From: UBA2402 sp044371005
Lineage (GTDB): Bacteria > Planctomycetota > Phycisphaerae > Phycisphaerales > UBA1924
NCBI GenBank assembly: GCA_044371005.1
Contig: JBILUL010000122.1
Coordinates: forward strand, 1 to 14,795
DNA length: 14,795 nt
Direction: 5' to 3'
The position numbers and the translations under genes were made by a program. This document shows positions 7,048 through 14,161 of this stretch, in pieces. The first letter of the stretch is position 1. Each line of letters starts with the position of its first letter. The notes under the pieces were generated by a model. That model saw nothing but the letters and a program-made list of their open reading frames with translations. It had not been told where the DNA came from and ran no database searches.

Positions 7048-7093
7048 CGTCGGATTCGCCCGAACATAGAGGGGGCGGGCGCGAATACCGACG
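7048..7093 (+). promoter_or_regulatory. Long bulged stem-loop upstream of secreted-protein gene
   Basis: CGTCGG (7048-7053) pairs with CCGACG (7088-7093), ATTC (7054-7057) with GAAT (7083-7086), and GCCCG (7058-7062) with CGGGC (7076-7080). The 15 pairs are interrupted only by one-base and two-base bulges on the 3' side, and the loop is 13 bases. It ends 75 bases before the ATG at 7169, so it may be a 5'-UTR structure or an operator. No riboswitch class is recognised. Confidence 0.45.
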
Positions 7094-7155
7094 ATGCACG
7101 TCTGGTTGGCTCTGTGTGGAGTCCTACAGTCGGCTCGGAGCAGGATTGCCAACGC

Positions 7156-7160
7156 GAGGA
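7156..7160 (+). promoter_or_regulatory. Shine-Dalgarno before the 7169 gene
   Basis: GAGGA lies 8 bases before the ATG at 7169, one of the few clear SD sequences in this window. It fixes the start of the secreted-protein gene. Confidence 0.7.
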
Positions 7161-7168
7161 TTTGATTC

Positions 7169-8089
7169 ATGTCGACACTTCTGACATCACGTTGCCGGGT
7201 GACAGCACGTTGCCGGGTATTTGTTTGGTCTTTGGTTGTAGCCGCGGGTTCGTCGGGGGCATTGGCGCAGTTTGTGACGCCGCCGCCGGCTTCGAATCCG
7301 GATCCGAACAAGGACATTCCGAAGGCACCGGCACCTCCGCCGCCGCCGCCGGCAGCGCCCGCGGCACCGAAGATTCAGCAGGCCAAGCCTGTGAAGGAGC
7401 CGATTCCGAATGTGCCCTTCAAGGAGTGGGAGAAGGATGCCAGTGGCAATGTGCTGCCGCTGACTGAGCCGCTGGAGCTGGCGTCGCTGCGTCGCAATCC
7501 GCTGGTGACCTCGGACACGATGGCGAAGATTGATGCGTACTACCCGGACCGTCGCAAGGCGATGGAGCGGATTGTGATTGAGAATCTTGATCTGGTGGAG
7601 CGGATCGATGGCGGTCTGTTCGAGCAGACGAACTTCAATGACAAGGGCCAGGTGGGTCAGGTGGTGGCGACGACCAAGCCGCTGACGACGCCTTCGCTGG
7701 CGACGGAGCTCAAGAACCGTCAGATCATTGATGACAAGGCCTTTGGTGTGAACTCGCGGATCACGACGGCCTACACGAAGGCGGGGATGCCTGCTCGCAA
7801 GGAAGGCGCTTCGGCCGAGGAGCTCAAGAAGGCGAATATGGCATCGATGGGTGCGATTTACAAGCAGGGGTTCCTGGAACACCTGTGGACATACAACGAA
7901 CTGCTCGTGACGGCATCAAAGGATTTTGGTGCGGCGGCCGGGGCGTCGAAGGCGGATCAGGCAGCCGCGGCGAAGGCCGGGCTCGCGAAGATGACGCTGG
8001 ATGAGCGCAAGGCTGTGCTGCGGAAGATCTCGGGGTATTCGGCGGAGGCCAAGCCTGCTGAGGCGAAGGCTGAGCCGGCGGCCAAGTGA
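7169..8089 (+). CDS. Secreted Pro/Ala-rich protein of unknown function
   Basis: 306 residues; I do not recognise the family. Residues 1-33 form a Sec signal peptide: an Arg/Cys-containing n-region, the hydrophobic stretch VFVWSLVVAAG, and cleavage after Ala-Leu-Ala before Gln34. The mature N terminus (about 36-70) is Pro/Ala-rich with a run of seven prolines, a likely flexible spacer. The middle (about 75-260) is a soluble, charged, mostly helical domain with no cysteine or obvious catalytic motif. Features include VPFKEWEKDASGNVLPLTEPLELASLRRNP (split around 78-107) and KAMERIVIENLDLVERIDGG. The last 15 residues are Ala/Glu/Lys repeats (AEAKPAEAKAEPAAK type). A good SD precedes the ATG and an intrinsic terminator lies 67 bases after the stop, so it is probably transcribed alone. 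A periplasmic or surface-associated role is likely. The frame and signal peptide are secure; the function is not. Confidence 0.85.
   Translation: MSTLLTSRCRVTARCRVFVWSLVVAAGSSGALAQFVTPPPASNPDPNKDIPKAPAPPPPPPAAPAAPKIQQAKPVKEPIPNVPFKEWEKDASGNVLPLTEPLELASLRRNPLVTSDTMAKIDAYYPDRRKAMERIVIENLDLVERIDGGLFEQTNFNDKGQVGQVVATTKPLTTPSLATELKNRQIIDDKAFGVNSRITTAYTKAGMPARKEGASAEELKKANMASMGAIYKQGFLEHLWTYNELLVTASKDFGAAAGASKADQAAAAKAGLAKMTLDERKAVLRKISGYSAEAKPAEAKAEPAAK
7183..7218 (+). repeat. In-frame 18-bp tandem duplication in signal peptide
   Basis: Two adjacent 18-base units (7183-7200 and 7201-7218) differ at one base (GACATCACG versus GACAGCACG). They encode TSRCRV and TARCRV in the n-region of the signal peptide, lengthening it by six residues. 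It looks like a recent slippage or duplication event. Confidence 0.85.
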
Positions 8090-8156
8090 GCCTGATCGGA
8101 AGTGTGCCGCGTTGAAGTGCGTGGCCACGAACAGGTGAACGCGAACGTGTGATATG

Positions 8157-8194
8157 ACTGGCTCGGGCGAAGCTGCCCGAGCCAGTTTGTTTTT
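8157..8194 (+). terminator. Intrinsic terminator after the secreted-protein gene
   Basis: ACTGGCTCGGGC (8157-8168) pairs perfectly with GCCCGAGCCAGT (8175-8186) across the 6-base loop GAAGCT. The stem is followed by a T-rich tail (8186-8194, TTTGTTTTT pattern). The 12-bp GC-rich stem plus T-run is a textbook rho-independent terminator on the + strand. It separates the secreted-protein transcript from the flippase gene, which therefore needs its own promoter in the 45 bases before 8240 or within the terminator region. Confidence 0.92.
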
Positions 8195-8239
8195 GCCTGT
8201 AGGGCGCGTGGTTGGCCGATAGGGGCGTACCAGAAACGC

Positions 8240-9868
8240 ATGAAGAACGAGCAGCCAACAGAACCAGCTTCGCCGAACGTCAAGGCGGGTGTGCCTGCAT
8301 CCATGGGGAAGGCCGTGGGGCGGGGGATGTCATGGATGTTGCTGGCGACGGTGATATCCAAGGTTGCAACCAGCGTGGCTCAGGTGCTGCTGGGCTGGTG
8401 GCTGTTGCCCGAGCATTTCCGCAACTTCGCGATGGCGACGACGATTGCGGGATTTTTGATGCTGGCCAAGGACGGGGGCATCCCCAACTTTCTGAACAAG
8501 AAGGGGTCGGGGGAGTATGAAGATCTGAAGGGGCCGAGCTTCTGGATGTGCTGGGTGTACAACCTCGCCGCGGCGGTGTTGATGGCGCTCGCTGCGTATC
8601 CGCTGGCGATCTGGTACGAGGATCCCAAGCTCGCGCCGATGTTGTGGGTGATGGCGCTGTCGCTGCCGCTGGGCACGCCCGCGGCGATGCTTCAGGCGAA
8701 ACTCCGGCTTGACCTTCGGTTCAAGGCCATCGGCATGCTGATGGCGATGTCGATCATCCTGCGCCAGGTGCTGACGATCGTGTTCGCGAAGATGGGCATG
8801 CAGGAGATGAGTCTTGCGGCCCCGGTGGTGTTCACGGCCATCTTTGATTCCGTCGCCGCGTGGTGGGTGTGCAATGACCGCCCATGGAAGAAGCGTTCGG
8901 AAACCTCGCGGTGGCGCGGCATCTTCAGCGAGACCAAGTGGCTGATCAACGGCACGGTGGCGAGCTTCGCGCTTGACTGGGGTCCGTACGTGGTGCTGGG
9001 CAAGCTGCTCAGCCACAACATGATGGGGTATTACTTCTTCGCGTATCAGATCACGGCGCAGGTGGGGATGCTGCTGGCGTTCAACCTGCAGATGGTGCTG
9101 ATGCCGGTGCTGGCCAAGCTCAATGAGCAGCGCGAGCGACAGGGTCTTGCGTTTGTGCGTGTGCTGCGCGGCTTGACGCTGGTGGGTTCGTTCCTGTGCA
9201 TGGGCATCGCGAGCGTGATGCATCCGCTCGAACATCTGCTGTGGCGCGGCAAGTGGGCTGATGCGGTGGGCGCTGTGATCGTGTTCGGGATTTTCTATCC
9301 GTGGCGCGTCGGGTTTGCCGTGACGTGCGCGGCGATGATGGCGCAGGGACGGTTCAAGTATTACTCGATGACGGCGTGGTTCGAGGGGCTGGCATTGATG
9401 GTCGCCGCGGCGATTGGCGCGTGGATGGATGCGACCGCCACCTCGGTGGCGTGGTGGACGGGCGTGTGCGTGATGGTGACGCGCCTGATGGTGACCGCGG
9501 CGGTCTTCCGTCACTCGGGGATCTCACTCAAGCTGCTGCCGGGAGCTGTGTTCCCGGGATGGCTGGTGTCGGTGGCGGGCGGGTGCGTGGCGTGGTGGGT
9601 GCTGAGCCTGGTCGACCCGCTGATGGGCGGATGGGTGCAGCAGGTGCTGCCCGTTGATGGTGTGCTGATGTCCAAGCTGCCTGAGGCGATCCGGACCAGC
9701 GCGCAGGTGACGGTCGTGGACCTGGCACGGTGCATGGTGGCCGGATGCACGTTTGTCGCAGCGTTCGCGGTGTTGACTCGGATGCTGCTGGCTGGTGATC
9801 TGCGAGAAGCCGTCACCATGGCCCCGGCACGGGTGCGGGGGTTGGTCGCGAAGGTCCTGATGCTGTGA
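8240..9868 (+). CDS. Wzx/MATE-like polysaccharide flippase
   Basis: A 542-residue integral membrane protein of the polysaccharide transporter (oligosaccharide flippase) superfamily. Such proteins move lipid-linked saccharides across the inner membrane. After a soluble N terminus (1-25) there is GMSWMLLATVISKVATSVAQ, matching the first helix typical of the family. It is followed by LLPEHFRNFAMATTIAGFLMLAKDGG, like the conserved LGPEDFGxxA and DLGI region, and by about 12 hydrophobic helices up to residue 465. A soluble loop (about 468-500) precedes a last hydrophobic segment (about 505-525). The WLINGTVASFALDWGPYVVLGKLL stretch near 235-260 resembles the second half of the fold, so the two six-helix bundles are both present. 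Length is somewhat above the usual 420-500. The ATG at 8240 lacks an SD; ATG 8303 is an alternative that removes 21 residues. It probably works with the glycosyltransferase and acetyltransferase on the opposite strand. Wzx is the likely role but the substrate is unknown. Confidence 0.85.
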   Translation: MKNEQPTEPASPNVKAGVPASMGKAVGRGMSWMLLATVISKVATSVAQVLLGWWLLPEHFRNFAMATTIAGFLMLAKDGGIPNFLNKKGSGEYEDLKGPSFWMCWVYNLAAAVLMALAAYPLAIWYEDPKLAPMLWVMALSLPLGTPAAMLQAKLRLDLRFKAIGMLMAMSIILRQVLTIVFAKMGMQEMSLAAPVVFTAIFDSVAAWWVCNDRPWKKRSETSRWRGIFSETKWLINGTVASFALDWGPYVVLGKLLSHNMMGYYFFAYQITAQVGMLLAFNLQMVLMPVLAKLNEQRERQGLAFVRVLRGLTLVGSFLCMGIASVMHPLEHLLWRGKWADAVGAVIVFGIFYPWRVGFAVTCAAMMAQGRFKYYSMTAWFEGLALMVAAAIGAWMDATATSVAWWTGVCVMVTRLMVTAAVFRHSGISLKLLPGAVFPGWLVSVAGGCVAWWVLSLVDPLMGGWVQQVLPVDGVLMSKLPEAIRTSAQVTVVDLARCMVAGCTFVAAFAVLTRMLLAGDLREAVTMAPARVRGLVAKVLML

Positions 9869-9906
9869 AGCGTGGGGCGGAAGGAAGAAGGCAGAGAGCC
9901 AATCTC

Positions 9907-9957
9907 AAATTTCAAATCTCAAATTTGAAATCTGAAATTTCAGAGTTCTGAGTTCCA
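9907..9957. repeat. AT-rich inverted repeat in convergent gap, copy B
   Basis: Between the convergent flippase and amidohydrolase genes lies a 34-base imperfect palindrome (9907-9940) centred on AAATTT. Fifteen of 17 pairs match; the words are AAATTTC and GAAATT. It is followed by CAGAGTTCTGAGTTCC. AATTTCAGAGTTC (9936-9948) is identical to 14003-14015, and AAATCTGAAATTT (9928-9940) is the inverse of 6923-6935. With no T-run after a GC stem, it is not a classical terminator, but could act in both directions. A small hairpin GGAGT/ACTCC (9961-9977) sits just beyond the amidohydrolase stop. Confidence 0.55.
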
Positions 9958-9982
9958 AGGGGAGTCGCTGGCACTCCGGGTG

Positions 9983-12900
9983 TTAGTGGATGGATCCGCA
10001 GCCGCAGATGCCCTGCTCGTTGAAGTGGCGGAAGTTGGCCACATCGATGTAGTACTGCCGGAGCTCTTCGGAGATCTCCTGGGGCGGGCGGGGGCCGCGG
10101 CGACGGCGGCCGTCGGGGCGGGCTCCTTCGGCGGGCGTGTCCTTGGGTGCATCCGCAGCGTCGGATGAGTCGGCATCCTTCTTCTTGCTTCCGTTGTTGA
10201 GAAGCTTCTGGATGAGACGCATGCGCTCCGACTTGATGCGTTCGCGCATGGCCTTGTCCTGCTCGATGGAGAAGAGGCAGCGACCGTCAACCCAGGTGGC
10301 TTCGCAGCGAGTGAAGGTGGAGAGGGGAGAGCCGGACCAGAGGGCGATGTCGGCATCCTTGCCTTCTTCGAGGCTGCCCACGCGGCTATCGATGCCGAGT
10401 TGCTTGGCGGGGTTGAGCGTCACGTACTTGAGCGCTTCTTCTTCGGAGACGTCGCCGTACTTCACGGCCTTGGCGGCTTCGGCATTGAGGCGGCGGGCCA
10501 TCTCGTTGCTGTCGGAGTTGTAGCTGACGGTGGCGCCCTGTTCGGCCATGATGGGGAAGGCTTCGGGAATGGCGTCCTGGACTTCCATCTTGTAGGCCCA
10601 CCAGTCGGCAAAGCCGGATGCGCCGCCGGAGTAGTCGCGGACGTAATCGGCGACCTTGTAGCCTTCGAGTGCGTGCTGGTAGGTGCCGATGCGGAAGCCA
10701 AAGTCGCGGGCGACCAGCGCGAGCATCAGCATTTCGTCCTGGCGGTAGGAGTGGCAGTGGACCAGGCGCTTGCCATCGAGGATCTCGGCGAGGGGCTCGA
10801 GTTCGAAGTCGGCGCGGAACTCGGGAGTGCCGCGGGTCTTGCTGTATTCCGCCGCGGCGGTGAAGCGGTCGCGGATGAGCATTTCCACGCCCATGCGTGT
10901 CGTCGGATAGCGCGAGTTGCCATCGGGTCCGTTGGCGCGGCGAGGATTCTCGCCCAGCGCGAACTTGATGCCCGGCGCGGCGCTTTCAAAGTGCATGTCG
11001 TCGGGCGATGCACATCCCCAGCGGATCTTGTTGGTCTGGGATTGGCCACCGATGGCGTTGGCAGAGCCATGCAGGTTGTTGACGGCGGTGACGCCGCCAG
11101 CAAGCTGCTGGTACCAGTTGACGGGATCGGGGTTGGTGACATCACCGATGCGGCATTCGGCCGTGACGGCCTGACCGCTTTCATTGACGCCGCCGCTGAT
11201 GCCGGTGTGGGAGTGGCAGTCGATGATTCCGGGCGTGATGTGCCGACCCTTTGCATCGATGTAGGTGCACTTTTCATCCTTGGCGGTGGCGATGTTCGGA
11301 TCGCCTTCGCCGATGGCGACGATCTTGCCCGCGCGAATGTGGATGAAACCCTTCTTGATGATGCCGGCCTTGGAGTTGGTCCAGAGCGTGGCGTTGGAGA
11401 TGATGAGGTTGGCTTCGGGCTCTGGGTAGCTTTCAAGTCCGAACGCGGCAAAAGGCGTGAGGATCTTCTCGGGGATGTCAGTGGGTGCGGCATCGTCGTC
11501 CGACTTGGGCTGATCGCGCACGGCCAGGTAGTAGTGCTTGCTGCCAGTGGAGACGGCGCTCTCACCGATCAGCATGTCGTTTGCGGCTTCGGTGCCAAGG
11601 GTGATCTGAACGGTGTCGTTCGAAATGCCTTCTTCGCCTAGTGGTGCGAGTTCGTGGCTGAAGGTCAGCTCGTGACGCGGCGCTTCGGCGGCGGCGAACT
11701 TGGTGTCCTTGGCCTTGATGACGATGGGCTCTTTGCCTTCAGCCTTCTTGGTGAGGGTGAGGCTGTCTGCAGTGATCTTGAGGGTAAAGGAGTTCTTGTC
11801 GTCGCGAGGTGCATCCGCGGGACGCTGCTCGATGGGTGCATCACCGAAGGCGACGATGCGCCAGGTGCCGGTGAAGGGGTTGCCGGCCTCGCGGCGGATG
11901 CTCGAGATGGCTGTGGTGGTGGTGTCCGTCGTGAGAGTGCCGTTCAGAGCGGTGGGCGACTTCCTGAACCATTTGATGGTGGTCGCGCCCTGCGTGATGG
12001 TGCCCAGCAGTGTGGCGGGCGACTTGGACCAGTCGATGGTCGCCGTGAGTGTGGCGGACTCGAACTTGCAGGAGAAGGTGGTGCCGTCGTAGGTGAACTC
12101 GGTGGCAGCGAGTGCCTTGGCATCGGGTGCATTGATCGCGCCGGGTAGATTGTGCAAGGTGAGTTCGTTGGTCTTGGAGAAGACCAGGGTGGGGAGCTGG
12201 ATGTCGGCTTGATCGCTGGTGAGGGGCCAGAGGCCGGCGAGTGACTTGGGGGCGCGCGTCGCGGTCCACTCGATGCGGCGGCCTGAGCCGGTGATGCCGA
12301 TGCCGGTCATGGTGGCGGGGCTGGTGTGGGTGGCGCTCGAGGAGACCAGTGCCATCATGGAGCACTGGCCTTCTTCGCCGCTGAGTGCATCGTGGTCGAA
12401 GACGAAGCTGACGCGGCCGGGGAGTGCTTCGACTTTGGACGCCTTGGTGGTCTTGGAGTCGCGTGTGACGGTGATGCCGTTGTCGCGATCGATGTCGAGG
12501 GTGCGGGTGAGTGTGTCGGGGTTGCCGGCGAGTGAGACTTGCCAGGAGCCTTCGAATGAAGTGGGGATGGGGGTGAGTTCGTGCCAGGAGCCATCGATCC
12601 AGATGCCGCGGATCTTGGAGTCCTTGTTCTCAGTATTCTTGCCGAAGGCGGGGCCATCGAAGATGGTGATGTTGGCGAGCTTGCCGGCCTCAAGTGTGCC
12701 CATGGTGTCGGCGACGTTGAGTGCCTGCGCGGGTCGGGTGGTCAGTGCTTCGAGGGCCACTGCTTCGGGCAGGCCGTGCTTGATGGCGGACTTGAGGTTG
12801 GACCAGAAGTCGTTCTTGTTCTGGAGGCGCGCCGTGGAGAGGAGGAACTTGATGCCCAGTGCGTCGAGGCGGCGCGGATTGGTGGGGGCCTGTTCCCAGG

Positions 12901-13945
12901 CCATCATGTCGCGCAGGTCGGTGCCTTCCTGTTTGGCGAGCGAACTGACATCAGGGGCCTTGGTGAAGTTGAGCGGGAGGATGAGGATGGAGCCGGGCGC
13001 GGTGAGTGCCGCGGGGCGGCGGTATTCGGTGCCGGAGCCCAGGACGAAGTAGGGCGTCGCTGCGGTGTAGGGGAACTCGCGCGTGATCGCGGCGATTCGG
13101 AAGGTCTCGAGCTCTGAATCCGCAGCGAACAGAAAGGCTTGCGGGCGCAGTGGCAGGTTGGGCAGGGAGGAGGCGGGCGCGAGGTAATCAAGGACGTTGA
13201 TTGCGCCGTTGAAGCGGTTGGCGGTGCGCTGGGCGGCTTGCCACGCGGCGTCGCTGAGGGTCTGGCGGATCTGGGCGATGGCGCCCATCTGGGAGTCGGG
13301 GTAGCCGCCGCCGGAGGTGTCCATGGCGATGGAGTGGTAGAGATGGTTCTTGTAGGTGGGGGGCTTGGGGAGGCTGGGTTCGTCGGAGGGCTTGGCGAGG
13401 GAGATGAGGGCGGATGAGCCGCGGAAGATGCCGGATTTGGGGCTGATCGCCGCGGCGGTGAAGCCGAGCTTACGGAGCGAGTTCGCGCCGCTTTCATCGA
13501 GACGTGGGCCATCGAGAGCGGAGCGCTGGGGAGTTACTTTGGGGTTCCAGTGTTTGGAGGATTCGTCGCCGCTGGGGGCGGGGGCATCGACTTCGATGTA
13601 GGGTTCGATGAAGCCGGGGTAGATGTGGAGGTTGGAGCAATCGATGAGGCGGGGGCCGATGGGTGTGCGGGCGGGCGCGAGGGTGGGTTTGCCGTCGGGG
13701 CCGGTGGCAGGTTCGCCGGGGAGTATGGCGGTGATGGTGCCGGCGCGGAAGATGATGGTGGCGTGCTCGAGGGGAGCCGCGGCGGGGGAGGTGTGGATGG
13801 TGCAGTTGGCCAGTGCGATCCAGGTGGGATCGGAGCGGCGCGGCCCGTTGGCGGGTGGGGAGAGGGGGGAGACCTGGGCGAATGCCGCGGCGGAGGCGAG
13901 GGAGAGCGAGATGAGCGTGGAGAGGGCGCCGTGGTGGAGGGTCAT
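9983..13945 (-). CDS. Exported two-domain amidohydrolase with degenerate N-terminal half
   Basis: 1320 residues. The signal peptide is about 1-23 (cleavage after Ala-Phe-Ala before Gln24). An N-terminal amidohydrolase-like domain (about 40-445) keeps the fold signature but reads IYPGFIEPYIEVD (108-120), where active members have PGxIDxHxH, so the metal-binding histidines are missing. Residues about 450-830 contain three beta-rich modules, each starting with a Gly-x-Trp motif (GSW near 466, GLW near 570, GTW near 693). The C-terminal domain (about 845-1240) looks intact: ITPGIIDCHSHTG with His911 and His913, VHCHSYRQDE (His1063/His1065), TYQHALEG (His1091) and SYNSDSNE (Asp1145), the ligand set of imidazolonepropionase/dipeptidase-like enzymes. 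A Lys/Arg-rich spacer and a tail ending CGCGSIH close the protein. The frame is open to 14134, but ATG 13945 gives a clean signal peptide while the upstream residues are Arg/Ser/Pro-rich repeat DNA. No SD is seen. It probably hydrolyses a cyclic amide or peptide-like bond in the periplasm; the substrate is unknown. TetR gene upstream on the same strand. Confidence 0.9.
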   Translation of the reverse strand: MTLHHGALSTLISLSLASAAAFAQVSPLSPPANGPRRSDPTWIALANCTIHTSPAAAPLEHATIIFRAGTITAILPGEPATGPDGKPTLAPARTPIGPRLIDCSNLHIYPGFIEPYIEVDAPAPSGDESSKHWNPKVTPQRSALDGPRLDESGANSLRKLGFTAAAISPKSGIFRGSSALISLAKPSDEPSLPKPPTYKNHLYHSIAMDTSGGGYPDSQMGAIAQIRQTLSDAAWQAAQRTANRFNGAINVLDYLAPASSLPNLPLRPQAFLFAADSELETFRIAAITREFPYTAATPYFVLGSGTEYRRPAALTAPGSILILPLNFTKAPDVSSLAKQEGTDLRDMMAWEQAPTNPRRLDALGIKFLLSTARLQNKNDFWSNLKSAIKHGLPEAVALEALTTRPAQALNVADTMGTLEAGKLANITIFDGPAFGKNTENKDSKIRGIWIDGSWHELTPIPTSFEGSWQVSLAGNPDTLTRTLDIDRDNGITVTRDSKTTKASKVEALPGRVSFVFDHDALSGEEGQCSMMALVSSSATHTSPATMTGIGITGSGRRIEWTATRAPKSLAGLWPLTSDQADIQLPTLVFSKTNELTLHNLPGAINAPDAKALAATEFTYDGTTFSCKFESATLTATIDWSKSPATLLGTITQGATTIKWFRKSPTALNGTLTTDTTTTAISSIRREAGNPFTGTWRIVAFGDAPIEQRPADAPRDDKNSFTLKITADSLTLTKKAEGKEPIVIKAKDTKFAAAEAPRHELTFSHELAPLGEEGISNDTVQITLGTEAANDMLIGESAVSTGSKHYYLAVRDQPKSDDDAAPTDIPEKILTPFAAFGLESYPEPEANLIISNATLWTNSKAGIIKKGFIHIRAGKIVAIGEGDPNIATAKDEKCTYIDAKGRHITPGIIDCHSHTGISGGVNESGQAVTAECRIGDVTNPDPVNWYQQLAGGVTAVNNLHGSANAIGGQSQTNKIRWGCASPDDMHFESAAPGIKFALGENPRRANGPDGNSRYPTTRMGVEMLIRDRFTAAAEYSKTRGTPEFRADFELEPLAEILDGKRLVHCHSYRQDEMLMLALVARDFGFRIGTYQHALEGYKVADYVRDYSGGASGFADWWAYKMEVQDAIPEAFPIMAEQGATVSYNSDSNEMARRLNAEAAKAVKYGDVSEEEALKYVTLNPAKQLGIDSRVGSLEEGKDADIALWSGSPLSTFTRCEATWVDGRCLFSIEQDKAMRERIKSERMRLIQKLLNNGSKKKDADSSDAADAPKDTPAEGARPDGRRRRGPRPPQEISEELRQYYIDVANFRHFNEQGICGCGSIH

Positions 13946-13962
13946 GGTGAGGAAGGTATGGG

Positions 13963-13980
13963 GGGAGCGGGAGCGGGAGC
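13963..13980. repeat. GGGAGC x3 tandem repeat upstream of amidohydrolase
   Basis: Three exact GGGAGC units (13963-13968, 13969-13974, 13975-13980) in a G-rich stretch (13958-14001). They stand 18 bases before the amidohydrolase ATG on the minus strand, where the leader therefore reads as a C-rich run. It is the G-rich half of the composite element described for 6881-6938. Confidence 0.7.
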
Positions 13981-14002
13981 GGGGGCGGACGGAACGGGGA
14001 GG

Positions 14003-14023
14003 AATTTCAGAGTTCAGATTTGA
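14003..14023. repeat. AT-rich intergenic element, copy C
   Basis: AATTTCAGAGTTC (14003-14015) repeats 9936-9948 exactly, and TTCAGATTTGA (14013-14023) repeats 6927-6937 exactly. It directly follows GGGGAGG, like copy A. The element is 57 bases upstream of the amidohydrolase start, in its probable promoter or leader. Confidence 0.6.
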
Positions 14024-14088
14024 AAGGGGCGGCGCGGGGGACTTTTCGTCTGGGTTGCGCTGCTGAATGCCTGCACCCTGGAGCATCA

Positions 14089-14107
14089 GGTGTGTGGCGA
14101 TCACACC
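14089..14107. promoter_or_regulatory. Inverted repeat GGTGTG-N7-CACACC, possible TetR operator
   Basis: GGTGTG (14089-14094) and CACACC (14102-14107) form a perfect 6-bp inverted repeat with 7 bases between, size and symmetry typical of TetR-family operators. It lies between the TetR stop (14162) and the amidohydrolase start (13945). No T-run follows, so a terminator is less likely. Binding by the neighbouring regulator is a guess. Confidence 0.3.
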
Positions 14108-14161
14108 GCGCGTGCGACGGCCGTTTGCCCACACTCAGGCACTTGGCACTTCCCCGACAGC

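Larger units (their letters stand above)
6709..7168. other. Divergent intergenic region between glycan operon and secreted-protein gene
   Basis: This 460-base gap separates two genes read away from each other, so it should contain promoters for both. It holds palindromes near a TATACT box (6801-6839), a G-rich tandem repeat (6881-6916), an AT-rich element (6917-6938) and a long stem-loop (7048-7093). Between 6941 and 7040, and between 7100 and 7150, I see nothing definite. A TTGACG at about 6973-6978 on the + strand lacks a matching -10 hexamer. Frames crossing the gap have no convincing starts or composition. Confidence 0.6.

Noticed and set aside
6929..7317. Small frames on both strands in the divergent gap (for example 6928-7317 minus and 7009-7467 plus)
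   Set aside because: They overlap the start of the SD-supported gene at 7169 and have no recognisable composition or start signals.
8330..9514. Open frame of 394 codons antisense to the flippase
   Set aside because: His/Arg/Gln-rich shadow translation; the + frame shows clear membrane helices.
10400..11641. Open frame of 413 codons on the + strand opposite the amidohydrolase
   Set aside because: Antisense shadow; the minus-strand frame has the conserved metal ligands.
13946..14134. N-terminal extension of the amidohydrolase to the ATG at 14134
   Set aside because: It translates the intergenic repeat elements (SNLNSEIP, RSRSRS) and would place 63 residues before a normal signal peptide.
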